Positions 12,197 to 23,073 of a stretch of DNA of 64,000 nt are shown one piece after another (positions within the stretch are counted from its first letter, which is position 1; the number at the start of each line of letters is the position of its first letter). A program made the position numbers and the translations under genes. This DNA comes from Pseudomonadota bacterium (lineage in GTDB: Bacteria; Pseudomonadota; Alphaproteobacteria; Acetobacterales; Acetobacteraceae), in contig JAJZVV010000001.1 of NCBI GenBank assembly GCA_021845595.1, positions 467,103 through 531,102 of the forward strand, written 5' to 3'. The notes beneath the pieces were generated by a model that was given only the letters and a program-made list of their open reading frames with translations, was not told the DNA's origin and ran no database searches.

Positions 12197-13646
12197 CATG
12201 ATCGCCGCGCGACCCGCGTTGGCCGAGGCGTGGCCGCGCCATGCCGGGCTCGATCTCGCCGGCATCACCGCCGATTCGCGGCGCGTCCGCCCGGGCTTTC
12301 TCTTCGCCGCGCTGCCCGGGACCCGCGCCGATGGCCGCGCCTTCATCGCGGAGGCCGTCGCCCGCGGCGCGGCGGCGGTGCTGGCGCCGGCGGGGACCGT
12401 CTGGCCGGAGGGCGTGCCGGCCAGGCCCGTTCTGGAGAGCGCCGAGCCGCGGCGCAGCCTCGCCCACCTCGCCGCCGCCTTCGCCGGCCCGCAGCCGCAC
12501 ACCGTGGCGGCCGTGACCGGCACCAACGGCAAGACCAGCACGGTCTCGTTCCTGCGTCAGATCTGGACGTTCGCCGGGCACATGGCGGCGAGCCTCGGCA
12601 CGCTCGGGGTGGAGGCGCCGGGCTTCGCCGCCGGGCCGGGCCTGACCACGCCGGACGCCGTCGCTCTCGCCGAAACCCTCGCCGCACTGGCGCGCGCCGG
12701 CATCGAGCACGCGGCGCTGGAGGCCTCCTCGCACGGGCTCGACCAGTTCCGCCTCGACGGCGTCGCGCTGGCCGCCGGCGCCTTCACCAGCTTCTCGCGC
12801 GATCATCTCGACTACCACGCCGACATGGCGGCCTACCGCGCCGCCAAGCTGCGCCTGTTCGCCGAGCTTCTTCCCGAGGGCGCGCCAACGGTGGCGGTGG
12901 CAACGCTCGATCCGGCGACCCTGGCCGCGTTGCGCGCCATCGCTGAGCACCGGCGGCTGCGGCTGACGCTCGTCGGCGAGGGCGGCGATGCCATCGGCCT
13001 GCGCCGCGCCGTGCCCGGCCCGTCCGGACAGGTATTGGACCTCGCCGTCGCCGGCCGCCGCCTGGAGATCCCGCTGCCCCTGCCCGGCCGCTTCCAGGCC
13101 GACAACGCGCTGCTCGCGTGCGGCCTAGCGCTGGCCCTCGGCGAGTCGACCGCGCCCGACGCTCTGGCGCATCTGCGCGGCGTCCGCGGGCGCATGGAGC
13201 TGGCGGCGCGTCTGGACAACGGCGCCGCGGTCTATGTCGACTACGCCCACACGCCCGACGCGCTGGAGCGCGTGCTGCTGGCGCTGCGGCCACACTGCGC
13301 CGGGCGCCTCGTCGTGGTCTTCGGCGCCGGCGGCGACCGCGACCGCGGCAAGCGCCCGCTGATGGGCGCGGCGGCGGCGCGTCTTGCGGACACGGCGATC
13401 GTCACCGACGACAATCCGCGCAGCGAGAATCCGGCCACGATCCGGGCCGCCATTCTCGCCGCCTGCCCCGGCGCGCACGAGATCGGCGACCGGGAGGCGG
13501 CGATCGCCGCCGGGCTCGAACAGCTCGGGCCAGGCGACGTGCTCGTCGTGGCCGGCAAGGGCCACGAGCAGGGCCAGATCATCGGCGGGCAGACCCTGGC
13601 GTTCGACGATGCTGCCGTGGTCCGCCGCCTGGCTGGCGCGCCGTGA
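12183..13646 (+). CDS. murE: UDP-MurNAc-L-Ala-D-Glu:meso-diaminopimelate ligase MurE
   Basis: A cytoplasmic ATP-dependent ligase that adds the third stem residue. The 487-residue protein has the Mur-ligase ATP loop GTNGKTS at about 113-119. It also has DYAHTPDALERVL in the C-terminal domain and the DNPR motif in VTDDNPRSENPATIR (around 410), diagnostic for meso-diaminopimelate specificity. The ATG at 12183 begins MRLADMI, a typical MurE start, and gives a 14-base overlap with ftsI; the ATG at 12198 is a possible alternative. Confidence 0.96.
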   Translation: MRLADMIAARPALAEAWPRHAGLDLAGITADSRRVRPGFLFAALPGTRADGRAFIAEAVARGAAAVLAPAGTVWPEGVPARPVLESAEPRRSLAHLAAAFAGPQPHTVAAVTGTNGKTSTVSFLRQIWTFAGHMAASLGTLGVEAPGFAAGPGLTTPDAVALAETLAALARAGIEHAALEASSHGLDQFRLDGVALAAGAFTSFSRDHLDYHADMAAYRAAKLRLFAELLPEGAPTVAVATLDPATLAALRAIAEHRRLRLTLVGEGGDAIGLRRAVPGPSGQVLDLAVAGRRLEIPLPLPGRFQADNALLACGLALALGESTAPDALAHLRGVRGRMELAARLDNGAAVYVDYAHTPDALERVLLALRPHCAGRLVVVFGAGGDRDRGKRPLMGAAAARLADTAIVTDDNPRSENPATIRAAILAACPGAHEIGDREAAIAAGLEQLGPGDVLVVAGKGHEQGQIIGGQTLAFDDAAVVRRLAGAP

Positions 13647-15028
13647 GCGGGCTCTGGACCAGCGACGACCTCCGCGCCGCCACCGGCGGGCGGACCGGCG
13701 CGGAGCTCGCCGCCACCGGGGTCGCCACCGGGGTCGCAATCGACACGCGCGCCATCGCGCCGGGCGACCTGTTCATCGCGCTGCGCGGCGAGCGGCGCGA
13801 TGGCCATGACTTCGTCGCCGACGCCCTCGCTCGCGGCGCCGCCGGGGCGATGGTGGACCGGGTGCCGGATGGGTTCCCCACCGATGCGCCCCTCCTGCTC
13901 GTGCCGGATACGCTCGCCGGGCTCGCCGCGCTGGGCGCCTATGCCCGCGCGCGGACCCGGGCACGCGTCATCGCCGTCACCGGCAGCGTCGGCAAGACCA
14001 CCACCAAGGAAATGCTGCGCACGATGCTGGCGCCGCAGGCGCGCGTGCACGCCGCCGAGGCCTCGTTCAACAACGAGATCGGCGTGCCGCTCACCCTCGC
14101 CCGGCTGCCGCTGGACGCGGAGGCGGCGGTGGTCGAGATCGGCATGAACCATCCGGGCGAGATCGCCCCGCTCGCCCGCCTCGCCCGCCCCCATGTCGCG
14201 GTCATCACGGCGATCGCGCCGGCCCATATCGGGCAGATGGGCAGCCTGGAGGCGATCGCCGACGAGAAAGCGGCGATCCTCGGTGGCGTGGTGCCGCACG
14301 GCGCCGCCGTGCTGCCGGGAGACTCGCCGCTGCTGCCGCGCCTGGCCGCCGCCGCCGCGGGGCTCCGCTTGTTCCGCTTCGGAACGATGGCCGGCGCCGA
14401 GGCGCGGCTCATCTCCTGCGCCGAGGACCCGGACGGCAGCGAGATCGTGGCGGCGATCGGCGGGCAAGAGTTCGCCTTTCGCCTCGCCGCGCCGGGGCGC
14501 CACATGGCGATGAACGCGCTCGCCGCGCTGGCCGCCGTCACGGCCGCCGGGTTCGATCCGGCCGCGGCGGCAGCCGCGCTGGCCGGGTTCGCCGCCCTGC
14601 CGGGGCGCGGCGCGGCGCGGCGGATCGCGCTCGCCGGCGGCGAGGCGCTGCTGTTCGACGAAAGCTACAACGCCTCGCCCGCCTCGGTGCGCGCCGCGCT
14701 CGCCGTGCTCGGCCTGCAGCCGGCCGGCCGCCGCATCGTCGTGCTCGGCGACATGCGCGAACTCGGCGATTTCGGCGCCGCCGCGCACGCGAACCTCGCC
14801 GAGGACGTGCTCGCGGTCGCCGATCTCGTCTTCACATGCGGGGAACTGATGCGCCATTTGCACGACGCCCTGCCCGTGGAGCGGCGCGGCGCGCACGCAC
14901 CCGACGCCGCTGCGCTCGCCCCGCTCGTCGCCGCGGCGATCGCGGCGGGCGACGCGGTTCTGGTGAAGGGTAGCTACGCGAGCGCCATGCGCACGGTGGT
15001 CGCGGCGCTGGGCCGGGAGAACGGCTGA
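13643..15028 (+). CDS. murF: UDP-MurNAc-tripeptide:D-Ala-D-Ala ligase MurF
   Basis: Adds the D-Ala-D-Ala dipeptide to complete the UDP-MurNAc pentapeptide. The 461-residue product has the ATP loop [11 protein letters not shown] at about 113-123, the MurF block [14 protein letters not shown] (about 137-150) and [18 protein letters not shown] in the C-terminal part. A GTG start at 13643 overlaps the murE stop as GTGA, like most junctions in this cluster. The same frame is open far upstream inside murE, but that part has no similarity. Confidence 0.95.
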   Translation: MSGLWTSDDLRAATGGRTGAELAATGVATGVAIDTRAIAPGDLFIALRGERRDGHDFVADALARGAAGAMVDRVPDGFPTDAPLLLVPDTLAGLAALGAYARARTRARVIAVTGSVGKTTTKEMLRTMLAPQARVHAAEASFNNEIGVPLTLARLPLDAEAAVVEIGMNHPGEIAPLARLARPHVAVITAIAPAHIGQMGSLEAIADEKAAILGGVVPHGAAVLPGDSPLLPRLAAAAAGLRLFRFGTMAGAEARLISCAEDPDGSEIVAAIGGQEFAFRLAAPGRHMAMNALAALAAVTAAGFDPAAAAAALAGFAALPGRGAARRIALAGGEALLFDESYNASPASVRAALAVLGLQPAGRRIVVLGDMRELGDFGAAAHANLAEDVLAVADLVFTCGELMRHLHDALPVERRGAHAPDAAALAPLVAAAIAAGDAVLVKGSYASAMRTVVAALGRENG

Positions 15029-16119
15029 TGTTGTTCGATCTCGCCCACCCGTTCGCGCACGAGTTCGCGCTGTTCAATCTGTTCCGCTACCTCACGTTCC
15101 GCTCCGGCGCCGCGTGCCTGACCGCGCTCGTGGTGAGCTTTCTCTGCGGCCCGATGCTGATCCGCTGGCTCAAGAGCGTGCAGCGCCAGGGCCAGCCGAT
15201 CCGGACCGATGGGCCCGAGCGGCATTTGATCGAGAAGAAGGGCACGCCGACCATGGGCGGGGTGCTGATCCTCACCGCGCTCTCCGTCTCGGTGCTGCTC
15301 TGGGCGGATCTGTCGGACCGGTTCGTCTGGGTCGCGCTGCTGGTCACGCTCGGCTATGGCGCGCTCGGGTTCGCCGATGACTATCTGAAGGTCTCCAAGC
15401 GCAACGCCCGCGGCCTGCCCGGGCGCGCGAAGCTGCTCGGCCAGGCGCTGATCGGCGTCATCGCCACCGCCTGGATCGCCTCGCTCACGCGTGGCGCGCT
15501 CGGCACCGCTCTGGCGCTGCCGGTGTTCAAGGATGTGCTCATCCCGCTCGGCCCGGTCCTGTTCCCGCTCTTCGGCGGCCTGGTGATGATGGGCGCCTCC
15601 AACGCGGTCAACCTCACCGACGGGCTCGACGGCCTGGCCATCGTGCCCACCATCATCGCCGCCGGCGTGTTCGCCCTCATCGCCTATCTCGTCGGCAACC
15701 GCATCTTCGCCGACTATCTGCAGCTGCACGAGGTGCCGCGCGTCGGCGAACTGGCGGTGTTCTGCTCGGCCCTGATCGGGGCAGGACTGGGCTTCCTCTG
15801 GTTCAACGCGCCGCCCGCCGCGGTGTTCATGGGCGACACCGGCTCGCTTGCGCTGGGTGGCGCGCTCGGCACCGTCGCGGTTGCCACCAAGCATGAGATC
15901 GTGCTGGCCATCGTCGGCGGACTGTTCGTGGTCGAGACGGTCTCGGTGATGGTGCAGGTCTTCTGGTTCAAGCGCACCGGACGGCGCGTGTTCCTGATGG
16001 CGCCGCTGCATCACCATTTCGAGAAGAAGGGCTGGGCGGAGCCGACCATCGTCATTCGTTTCTGGATCATCTCGATGATCCTGGCGCTGGCCGGCCTGGC
16101 GACGCTGAAAATCCGATGA
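15028..16119 (+). CDS. mraY: Phospho-MurNAc-pentapeptide transferase MraY
   Basis: Inner-membrane enzyme that transfers phospho-MurNAc-pentapeptide to undecaprenyl phosphate to form lipid I. At 363 residues it has about ten TM segments. Catalytic-site blocks seen are KKGTPTMGG (about 70-78), [19 protein letters not shown] (114 onward), [13 protein letters not shown] (about 192-204), [12 protein letters not shown] (about 267-278) and the C-terminal [12 protein letters not shown]. It shares one base with murF (TGATG) and four with murD. Confidence 0.97.
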   Translation: MLFDLAHPFAHEFALFNLFRYLTFRSGAACLTALVVSFLCGPMLIRWLKSVQRQGQPIRTDGPERHLIEKKGTPTMGGVLILTALSVSVLLWADLSDRFVWVALLVTLGYGALGFADDYLKVSKRNARGLPGRAKLLGQALIGVIATAWIASLTRGALGTALALPVFKDVLIPLGPVLFPLFGGLVMMGASNAVNLTDGLDGLAIVPTIIAAGVFALIAYLVGNRIFADYLQLHEVPRVGELAVFCSALIGAGLGFLWFNAPPAAVFMGDTGSLALGGALGTVAVATKHEIVLAIVGGLFVVETVSVMVQVFWFKRTGRRVFLMAPLHHHFEKKGWAEPTIVIRFWIISMILALAGLATLKIR

Positions 16120-17510
16120 GTGGATTCCCCGCCGTCTTCAGCGGCGCGCGATTCGCCGTCCTCGGTCTCGGCCGCAACGGGCTGCCGGCCGCGATCGCCC
16201 TCGCCGCCATGGGCGCGGAGGTGTGGGCGTGGGACGATGGACCCGCGGCGCGTGCCGCGGCCGAATCGGCAGGCGTCGCGCCGCGTGATCCATCGCCGAT
16301 CCTCGCGCGCTGCGACGGGTTGGTCCTGTCGCCCGGAATCCCGCATCGTCTGCCGGCGCCGCATCCGCTGGCCGAGGCGGCGCGCACGGCGGGCGTGCCG
16401 ATCATCTGCGACGCCGAACTGCTCTACCGCGCCGTGCGCGCCGCCGGGTCACGCGCGCGGTTCGTCGGCATCACCGGCACCAACGGCAAATCGACGACGA
16501 CGGCGCTGCTCGCCCACCTGCTCGCCGAGGCCGGCGTTCCCGTCGCCGCCGGCGGCAATCTCGGCCCCGCCGCGCTGGCGCTGCCGTTTCTGCCGGACGA
16601 CGGAATTTTCGTGTTGGAAATGTCATCTTATATGTTGGAGCGAATCGAGACGATCCGCTTCGATGCGGCGGCGATGCTCAACCTCAGCCCAGATCACCTC
16701 GACCGTCATGGCGACATGGCCGGCTACGCGGCCGCCAAGCGCGAGATTTTCGCGCGCCAGGCGGGCGGCGACACGGCCGTCATCGGCGTCGAGGACGCCC
16801 CGTCGCGCGCGATCGCCGAGTCGCTGGCGCAGCGGCCAGGCGGGCCTCGCATCGTGCGCATCGCCGGTGCGGCAGCGGCGGACGTGTCGGGCGCCGACGT
16901 GTCAGGCGCCGACGGGATTCTGCGCGACGGGTTGGGCGAAATCGTCGATCTCCGCAGCGCGCGGGCGCTGCCCGGCGCGCACAACGCCCAGAACGCGGCG
17001 GCGGCGGCGGCGCTGGCGCGCGCCCTCGGCCTGTCGCGCGATGATATCGCGCGCGGCATCACCAGCTTCGCCGGCCTCGCGCACCGTCAGGAACGCGTCG
17101 GGACGGTCGACGGCGTCGTGTTCATCAACGACAGCAAGGCGACCAATGCCGACTCGACGGCACGCGCGCTCGCCTGCCATGAGCGCGTGGTGTGGATCGC
17201 CGGCGGGATCGCCAAGGCCGGCGGCATCGAGTCGCTGGCACCGTTGTTTGCGCGCATCGACGAGGCGTTGCTGATCGGGCGCGATGCCGAGACGCTGGCC
17301 GCGACGCTCGCCGCGCACCATGTCCCGCACCGCATCCTGGGCTCGCTCGATCGCGCGGTGCCGGAAGCCCATGCGGCGGCGCGCCGAGCCGCCGGCGTCG
17401 TGCTGCTCTCCCCGGCCTGCGCCAGTTTCGACCAGTTCTCGGGCTTCGAGGCGCGCGGCGACCGGTTCCGTGCCCTCGTCGCCGCGCTTGCCGAGGGGAG
17501 GGCCGCCTGA
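16116..17510 (+). CDS. murD: UDP-MurNAc-L-alanine:D-glutamate ligase MurD
   Basis: Adds D-Glu as the second stem residue in the cytoplasm. The 464-residue protein begins with a nucleotide-binding fold ([18 protein letters not shown], about 10-27) and has the ATP loop [15 protein letters not shown] near 119-133. [11 protein letters not shown] lies at about 187-197 and [17 protein letters not shown] near 333. A small in-frame tandem repeat (two 15-base units at 16881-16910) gives [11 protein letters not shown] around residue 256 in a variable loop. The gene overlaps mraY by four bases and ftsW by one. Confidence 0.95.
   Translation: MSGFPAVFSGARFAVLGLGRNGLPAAIALAAMGAEVWAWDDGPAARAAAESAGVAPRDPSPILARCDGLVLSPGIPHRLPAPHPLAEAARTAGVPIICDAELLYRAVRAAGSRARFVGITGTNGKSTTTALLAHLLAEAGVPVAAGGNLGPAALALPFLPDDGIFVLEMSSYMLERIETIRFDAAAMLNLSPDHLDRHGDMAGYAAAKREIFARQAGGDTAVIGVEDAPSRAIAESLAQRPGGPRIVRIAGAAAADVSGADVSGADGILRDGLGEIVDLRSARALPGAHNAQNAAAAAALARALGLSRDDIARGITSFAGLAHRQERVGTVDGVVFINDSKATNADSTARALACHERVVWIAGGIAKAGGIESLAPLFARIDEALLIGRDAETLAATLAAHHVPHRILGSLDRAVPEAHAAARRAAGVVLLSPACASFDQFSGFEARGDRFRALVAALAEGRAA
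16881..16910 (+). repeat. Tandem 15-base repeat inside murD
   Basis: Two copies of GACGTGTCNGGCGCC lie head to tail with one mismatch, adding five residues in frame. It probably arose by slippage in a surface loop of MurD. Confidence 0.7.
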
Positions 17511-18634
17511 TGCCGGCCCTCTCGCGCGCCGACACGTCGCTGCTCGGGCGCTGGTGGTGGAGCGTCGATCGTTGGACGCTCGTCGCCATCGCGGTGCTCA
17601 TCGGTTTCGGCTACGTGATGATGCTGGCGGCCAGTCCGGCGGTGGCCGAACGCATCGGCGAGGCGCGCGACGCGTTCATTCTGAAGCAGGTCGCCTTCCT
17701 CGCGCTGGCAGGCGCCATCGTCGTCGGCGTTTCGCTGCTGTCGCCGCAGGACGTTCGCCGCATCGGCGTGATCGGCGGCACGGTCGCGCTGGTGCTGACC
17801 GCGGCGACCCTGGTGATCGGAACCGAGATCAAGGGCGCGCGGCGATGGATCGCGCTGCCCGGCCTGTCGCTGCAGCCGAGCGAATTCCTCAAGCCTTGCT
17901 TCGCCATCGTCACCGCCTGGCTGCTCGCGGAGGGACGGCGGCAGGCGCGCGTCCCCGGGCTCACCATCGCGACCGCGATCTTCGCCGTCATCGCCCTGGC
18001 GCTGAAGTCGCAGCCGGACATCGGCATGCTGACCGTTCTCACCGCGGTGTTCCTGGCGCAGCTCTTCGTCTACGGGCTGAACATGATCCTGGTGGCGATC
18101 GGCCTCGCCGCCATGGGCGGGGCGGGCGTGGCCGCCTACGTGCTGTTTCCGCACGTGCACAGCCGTGTCGCCCGCTTCCTCGATCCCGCCGCCGGCGATC
18201 ACTACCAGGTGACGACCTCGCTCGAAGCCTTCGGCAATGGCGGGCTGCTCGGCCGCGGCCCGGGCGAAGGGCAGGTGAAGAACGTGCTGCCGGACGCCCA
18301 CGCCGATTTCGTCTTCGCCGTCGCCGGGGAGGAGTTCGGCTTGCTCATCTGCCTCGCCCTGATCGCGGTCTTCGCCTTCATCGTGCTGCGCGGGCTGCTG
18401 CGGCTGCGCGAGGAGAGCGACCTCTTCGCCGTGCTGGCGGCGGCCGGGCTGGTCACCAGTTTCGGTCTGCAGGCCTTCGTCAACATGGCCTCGTCGCTGC
18501 ATCTGATCCCGACCAAGGGCATGACGCTGCCGTTCGTCTCGTATGGCGGCTCGTCGGTGCTGGCGGTGGCGCTCGGCATCGGCATGCTGCTCGCCCTGAC
18601 GCGCCGGCGCCATCATGGGGACTTGCCGTCGTGA
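17510..18634 (+). CDS. ftsW: Septal SEDS glycosyltransferase FtsW
   Basis: Multi-spanning SEDS protein that polymerises lipid II at the septum with FtsI. The product is 374 residues with about ten TM helices. SEDS signatures include GARRWIALPGLSLQPSEFLKP (in two parts, about 108-128), the loop HSRVARFLDP with YQVTTSLEAFGNGGLLGRGPGEG, LPDAHADFVFAVAGEEFG, and near the end IPTKGMTLPFVSYGGSS. The ATG at 17510 overlaps the murD stop by one base (TGATG). The next gene starts inside its stop codon. Confidence 0.95.
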   Translation: MPALSRADTSLLGRWWWSVDRWTLVAIAVLIGFGYVMMLAASPAVAERIGEARDAFILKQVAFLALAGAIVVGVSLLSPQDVRRIGVIGGTVALVLTAATLVIGTEIKGARRWIALPGLSLQPSEFLKPCFAIVTAWLLAEGRRQARVPGLTIATAIFAVIALALKSQPDIGMLTVLTAVFLAQLFVYGLNMILVAIGLAAMGGAGVAAYVLFPHVHSRVARFLDPAAGDHYQVTTSLEAFGNGGLLGRGPGEGQVKNVLPDAHADFVFAVAGEEFGLLICLALIAVFAFIVLRGLLRLREESDLFAVLAAAGLVTSFGLQAFVNMASSLHLIPTKGMTLPFVSYGGSSVLAVALGIGMLLALTRRRHHGDLPS

Positions 18635-19746
18635 GGGGGGCCGCGATCCGTCCCGTGGTGATCGCCGCCGGTGGCACTGGCGGGCATGTGTTTCCCGCCG
18701 CCGCGCTGGCCGAGGCACTCGCGGCGCGCGGCCGGTGGGTCGCGCTGATGACCGACGCCCGCTCAGCGGACCTGGCGGGGAGCGGTTTCGGCGGCTGCGA
18801 GCGCTACGTGATCGCCGGCGGCGGGCTCGCCGGGCGCAGCCCGCTGCGCGCGGCGCTGGCGGCCGGTGCGCTGGCGCTCGGCGTGATCGAGGCGCGCGCG
18901 ATCCTCGCGCGGATCGGCGCCGAGGCGGTGATCGGGTTCGGCGGCTATCCCTCGGTCGGCCCGGTGCTGGCAGCGCGGCTCCTCCGGCGGCGGCCGCGCA
19001 TCGTGCTGCACGAGCAGAACGCCGTGCTCGGCCGCGCCAACCGCTTCCTGGCGCGCCGGGCGGATCTGCTGGCGCTGAGTTTCGCCCCGACGGCGCGCGT
19101 GCCGCAGGGGATCCGAACCGAACTCATCGGCAATCCGGTACGCGCATCGATCGCCGCGCTGGCTGGGCAAGGCTACGCCGCGCCGGAGGACCGAATCCGC
19201 CTGCTCGTGCTCGGCGGCTCGCTCGGCGCGCGCGTGCTCAGCGACGTGGTCCCGGCCGCGCTCGCCGCCCTGCCCGAAGCGCTGCGCGCGCGACTCGACC
19301 TCGTGCAGCAATGCCGCGAGGAAGACCTCGGCCGGGTTCGCGCCGCCTACCAGGCGGCCGGAATCGCCGCCGAGACGGCGGCGTTCTTCGGTGATATCCC
19401 TGCGCGTCTGGCACAGGCCCATCTCGCCATCGCCCGTGCCGGCGCCTCGACCGTCGCCGAACTGGCAGTGGCGGGGCGGCCGGCGATCCTGGTGCCGCTG
19501 CCCCACGCGATCGACGATCACCAGACCGCCAATGCCCGGGCACTGGCGATCGCCGACGGCGGCTGGCTGCTGCCACAGGCGCATTTCACCGCGAAGGCGC
19601 TCGCCCACCGGCTCGTGCGGCTGTTCGAGACGCCCGCGCTGCTCGCGGAGGCGGCGGCGGCGGCGGCGCGGTTCGGCCGCGCCGATGCGGCCGAGCACCT
19701 GGCCGCGCGGGTGGATGCGCTGATCAGCGCGGAGAGCGGCCGATGA
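18631..19746 (+). CDS. murG: Lipid II-forming GlcNAc transferase MurG
   Basis: Peripheral inner-membrane GT28 enzyme adding GlcNAc to lipid I. The 371-residue product has the N-terminal glycine-rich loop [19 protein letters not shown] (about 11-29), a second G-loop in [13 protein letters not shown] and [14 protein letters not shown]. The UDP-GlcNAc site is [20 protein letters not shown] followed by [15 protein letters not shown] at 18631 overlaps the ftsW stop as GTGA. An Ala run ([11 protein letters not shown]) lies near the C-terminus. Confidence 0.95.
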   Translation: MRGAAIRPVVIAAGGTGGHVFPAAALAEALAARGRWVALMTDARSADLAGSGFGGCERYVIAGGGLAGRSPLRAALAAGALALGVIEARAILARIGAEAVIGFGGYPSVGPVLAARLLRRRPRIVLHEQNAVLGRANRFLARRADLLALSFAPTARVPQGIRTELIGNPVRASIAALAGQGYAAPEDRIRLLVLGGSLGARVLSDVVPAALAALPEALRARLDLVQQCREEDLGRVRAAYQAAGIAAETAAFFGDIPARLAQAHLAIARAGASTVAELAVAGRPAILVPLPHAIDDHQTANARALAIADGGWLLPQAHFTAKALAHRLVRLFETPALLAEAAAAAARFGRADAAEHLAARVDALISAESGR

Positions 19747-21179
19747 GGGCGCTCCCGCTCGGCATCGGCACGATCCATTTCGTCGGCATCGGCGGCATCG
19801 GCATGTCCGGCATCGCCGAGGTGCTGCACACGCTCGGTTATTCGGTCCAGGGCAGCGACATCACCGAGAACGCGAATGTGCGCCGTCTGCGCGCCGCGGG
19901 CATTGCCGTCGCCATCGGCCATGATCCCGCCCATCTCGGGGCTGCGCGCGTCGTCGTCGTCTCCTCCGCGGTCAAGCGCGACAATCCGGAAGTGGCAGCG
20001 GCCCGCGCGCAGATGATCCCGGTGGTGCGGCGGGCGGAGATGCTGGCCGAACTCATGCGCCTGAAATGGTCGATCGCCGTCGGCGGCACCCACGGCAAGA
20101 CAACGACGACGAGCCTGATCGCCGCCGTGCTCGAAGGCGCCGGGCTCGATCCCACCGTGATCAATGGCGGCATCATCAACGCCTATGGCAGCAACACGCG
20201 CCTCGGTGCCGGCGAATGGATGGTGGTCGAGGCGGACGAGAGCGACGGCTCCTTCCTGCGCCTGCCCGCGGTGATCGCGGTCGTCACCAACATGGACCCC
20301 GAGCATCTCGACCATTGGGGCACCGGCGAGGCGATGGTCGCCGGCTATCATCAGTTCGTCGGCAACGTGCCGTTCTACGGGTTCGCCGTGCTGTGCATGG
20401 ACCATCCGGCGGTCCAGCAGATGATCCCGAGGCTGGCCGATCATCGTGTCATCACCTATGGGTTTTCGCCGCAGGCCGATGTGCGCGCGGAGCGGCTGGT
20501 GGCCGACAAGCTCGGCGCGACGTTCGAGGTCATCGTCACCGATCGCGCGCGCAACCGGCCGCGGCGGATGGGCCCGTTCCGTCTGCCGATGCTCGGCAGC
20601 CACAATGTGCAGAACGCACTGGCCGCGATCGCCGTCGCGCTCGAGATGGAAATCGGCGAGGAGACGCTGCGCGCGTCGCTGGCCGGGTTCCGCGGCGTCA
20701 AGCGCCGCTTCACCAAGGTCGGCGAGGCTGCCGGCATCACGGTGATCGACGATTACGGCCATCATCCGGTGGAAATCGCCGCCGTGCTCAAGGCGGCGCG
20801 CCAGGCCGGCGCGCGCGATGTGGTCGCGGTGGTGCAGCCGCATCGCTACTCGCGCCTGGCCTCGCTGTTCGACGAGTTCTGCACCTGCATGAACGATGCC
20901 GGCACGGTGATCGTGGCCGATGTCTACGCCGCCGGGGAGGCGCCGATTCCGGGCATCGACCGCGATGCCCTGATCGAGGGGCTGCGCGCGCGCGGGCATC
21001 GCTCGGTGGTGCCGCTGCCGGGGCCGGAAAATCTCGCGGAAATGGTGCACGCCATCGCCCGCTCGGGGGATTTCGTCATCTGCCTCGGCGCCGGCACCGT
21101 GACCAACTGGGCACAATCGCTGCCCGGCCAGTTGGCGGCGCTGGCCGGCGGCACGCGCCCGGCGGGAGGCGGAGAATGA
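19743..21179 (+). CDS. murC: UDP-MurNAc:L-alanine ligase MurC
   Basis: First amino-acid-adding ligase of the stem peptide. At 478 residues it has the NAD-like N-terminal loop [16 protein letters not shown] (about 14-29), [13 protein letters not shown], and the ATP loop [18 protein letters not shown] near 113-130. [12 protein letters not shown] and [14 protein letters not shown] are in the C-terminal domain. Four-base overlaps with murG and murB fit translational coupling along the cluster. Confidence 0.96.
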   Translation: MRALPLGIGTIHFVGIGGIGMSGIAEVLHTLGYSVQGSDITENANVRRLRAAGIAVAIGHDPAHLGAARVVVVSSAVKRDNPEVAAARAQMIPVVRRAEMLAELMRLKWSIAVGGTHGKTTTTSLIAAVLEGAGLDPTVINGGIINAYGSNTRLGAGEWMVVEADESDGSFLRLPAVIAVVTNMDPEHLDHWGTGEAMVAGYHQFVGNVPFYGFAVLCMDHPAVQQMIPRLADHRVITYGFSPQADVRAERLVADKLGATFEVIVTDRARNRPRRMGPFRLPMLGSHNVQNALAAIAVALEMEIGEETLRASLAGFRGVKRRFTKVGEAAGITVIDDYGHHPVEIAAVLKAARQAGARDVVAVVQPHRYSRLASLFDEFCTCMNDAGTVIVADVYAAGEAPIPGIDRDALIEGLRARGHRSVVPLPGPENLAEMVHAIARSGDFVICLGAGTVTNWAQSLPGQLAALAGGTRPAGGGE

Positions 21180-22147
21180 TGCCGGCCCGGCGCCCCGACC
21201 TCGGTCTGGCGGAAAGCCTCGGCCTTTTGCGCGGGCGGGTGCAGGCGGGGGCCGCGCTGGCGCCGACGGCTTGGTTCCGGGTCGGCGGCCCGGCCGAGTG
21301 GCTGGTGCGTCCGGCCGATGTCGCGGATCTGCGCGCGCTGCTGGCGGCTTTGCCCGATGGTGTGCCGCTGCGCGTGCTCGGCGCCGCCTCCAACGTCATC
21401 ATCCGCGACGGCGGCCTCGCCGGCGTGACCGTCCGGCTCGCGCGCGGCTTCGGCACGATCGCGGCGGACGCCGACGGAATAGTCGCCGGCGCCGGCGCGC
21501 TGGATGCGACCGTGGCCGAGCACGCCGCCGCTGCCGGACTGGCCGGACTCGAGTTCCTGTCCGGGATTCCAGGCACCATCGGCGGCGCGGTGGCGATGAA
21601 TGCCGGCGCCTACGGCGCAGACATCGCCGCGGTGCTCGACTGGGCCGAGCTGGTCCTGCGCGACGGCCGCGTCATCCGGCTTCGCGCCGCCGAACTGGGC
21701 CTGACCTATCGCCACGCCAGCCTGCCGCCGGACGCCATCGTGGTGCGCGCGCGGCTCGCCGGGCGCCGCGACGAGCCGGCGGCGATCGCCGCGCGCATGG
21801 CCGAGATCCGCGCCCGGCGGGAAACGACGCAGCCGGTCCGCGCGCGCACCGGCGGGTCCACGTTCCGCAACCCGGGGCCGGAGCAGTCCGGGCACAAGGC
21901 CTGGGAACTGATCGCGGCTGCCGGCTGCCGCGGCCTGAGCCGTGGCGGCGCGGTGGTCTCCGACCTGCACTGCAACTTCCTGATCAATACCGGCGGCGCG
22001 ACGGCCGCCGACCTCGAAGGGCTCGGAGAGGAGGTTCGCCGGCGCGTGCATGCGATGAGCGGGGTGCGCCTGGAGTGGGAGATCCGGCGCCTTGGCACGC
22101 CGCATCCGGGCCTCGCCGGAACACTGCCGCGCGAGAGCGCGCCATGA
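21176..22147 (+). CDS. murB: UDP-N-acetylenolpyruvoylglucosamine reductase MurB
   Basis: FAD- and NADPH-dependent reductase that makes UDP-MurNAc. The 323-residue protein shows [14 protein letters not shown] (about 23-36), the flavin-binding [16 protein letters not shown] (about 62-77) and [23 protein letters not shown]. The catalytic-Ser block is GGSTFRNP (about 225). There is no sign of the extra loop of type I enzymes, so type II. Two in-frame ATGs lie at 21176 and 21179; GGAGGCGGAG just upstream serves either. Confidence 0.95.
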   Translation: MMPARRPDLGLAESLGLLRGRVQAGAALAPTAWFRVGGPAEWLVRPADVADLRALLAALPDGVPLRVLGAASNVIIRDGGLAGVTVRLARGFGTIAADADGIVAGAGALDATVAEHAAAAGLAGLEFLSGIPGTIGGAVAMNAGAYGADIAAVLDWAELVLRDGRVIRLRAAELGLTYRHASLPPDAIVVRARLAGRRDEPAAIAARMAEIRARRETTQPVRARTGGSTFRNPGPEQSGHKAWELIAAAGCRGLSRGGAVVSDLHCNFLINTGGATAADLEGLGEEVRRRVHAMSGVRLEWEIRRLGTPHPGLAGTLPRESAP

Positions 22148-23073
22148 CCCGGGTCGCGGTGCTTTATGGCGGCATCTCGGCCGAGCGCGAGGTCAGCCTC
22201 GCCTCCGGCGTCCAGGTCATCGCCGGGCTGGCGGAGGCCGGGTTCGAGGTGGTGCCGATCGAGGTCGGCCGCGATCTCGCCGCGCTGATCGCCGCGCTCG
22301 ATCCGCCGGGCGGGCCGCGGCCGGACGTCGTGTTCAATGCCCTGCACGGCCGCTTCGGCGAGGACGGCACGATCCAGGGCGTGCTCGACTGGCTCGGCCT
22401 GCCCTACACCCATTCCGGGCTGCGCGCCTCGGCGCTGGCGATGGACAAGGGCGCGGCGAAATCGGTGTTCGCGGCGGCCGGGTTGCCGGTCGCCGCGGGG
22501 GGCATTGTCTCCGTCGCGGCGCTGGCCGAGGCCGATCCGATGCCGCGGCCCTTCGTGATCAAGCCGGTGAACGAGGGCTCCTCGGTCGGCGTCGCCATCC
22601 TGCTGCCGGGTGACAACCGGCGCGCCGAGATCGCCCGCGCCTGGCGCTTCGGCGAGCGCGCACTGGTCGAGGAATTCATCCCCGGACGCGAACTCACCGT
22701 CGGCGTGCTCGGCGACATGCCGTTGACGGTGACGGAAATACGGCCCGCAGCCGGGTTCTACGACTATCAGGCGAAATACGCCGCCGGCGGGTCGCACCAT
22801 GTGCTGCCGGCCGCAGTCCACCCGGCGGTGGCCGAGCAGGCGCTGGCGCTGGCGCTGGCGGCGCACCGCGCGCTCGGCTGCGCCGGCGCCTCGCGGGCCG
22901 ATTTCCGCTACGACGACACCGCCGGCGAGCCGGGGCGGCTGGTGCTGCTCGAGGTCAACACCCAGCCCGGCCTGACCGTGACCTCGCTGCTGCCGGAGCA
23001 GGCGGCGCATTGCGGCATCGGGTTCCCCGCGCTCTGCGCATGGATGGTGGAGCAGGCGCGATGCCACGCATGA
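22144..23073 (+). CDS. ddlB: D-alanine--D-alanine ligase
   Basis: ATP-grasp enzyme producing D-Ala-D-Ala for MurF. It has 309 residues, with VAVLYGGISAEREVSLASG (4-22), HGRFGEDGTIQGVLDWLGLPYTHSG, and KPVNEGSSVGVAIL (about 141-154). The magnesium site is LLEVNTQPGLTVTSLLPEQAAHCG near the C-terminus (in two stretches). The final substrate/Mg motif N-x-N appears as EVNTQPG, as usual. Overlaps murB by four bases and ftsQ by about 13. Confidence 0.95.
   Translation: MTRVAVLYGGISAEREVSLASGVQVIAGLAEAGFEVVPIEVGRDLAALIAALDPPGGPRPDVVFNALHGRFGEDGTIQGVLDWLGLPYTHSGLRASALAMDKGAAKSVFAAAGLPVAAGGIVSVAALAEADPMPRPFVIKPVNEGSSVGVAILLPGDNRRAEIARAWRFGERALVEEFIPGRELTVGVLGDMPLTVTEIRPAAGFYDYQAKYAAGGSHHVLPAAVHPAVAEQALALALAAHRALGCAGASRADFRYDDTAGEPGRLVLLEVNTQPGLTVTSLLPEQAAHCGIGFPALCAWMVEQARCHA

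Noticed and set aside
9572..12541. 989-codon minus-strand frame across ftsL, ftsI and murE
   Set aside because: Antisense to three dcw genes with clear catalytic motifs; no domain recognised.
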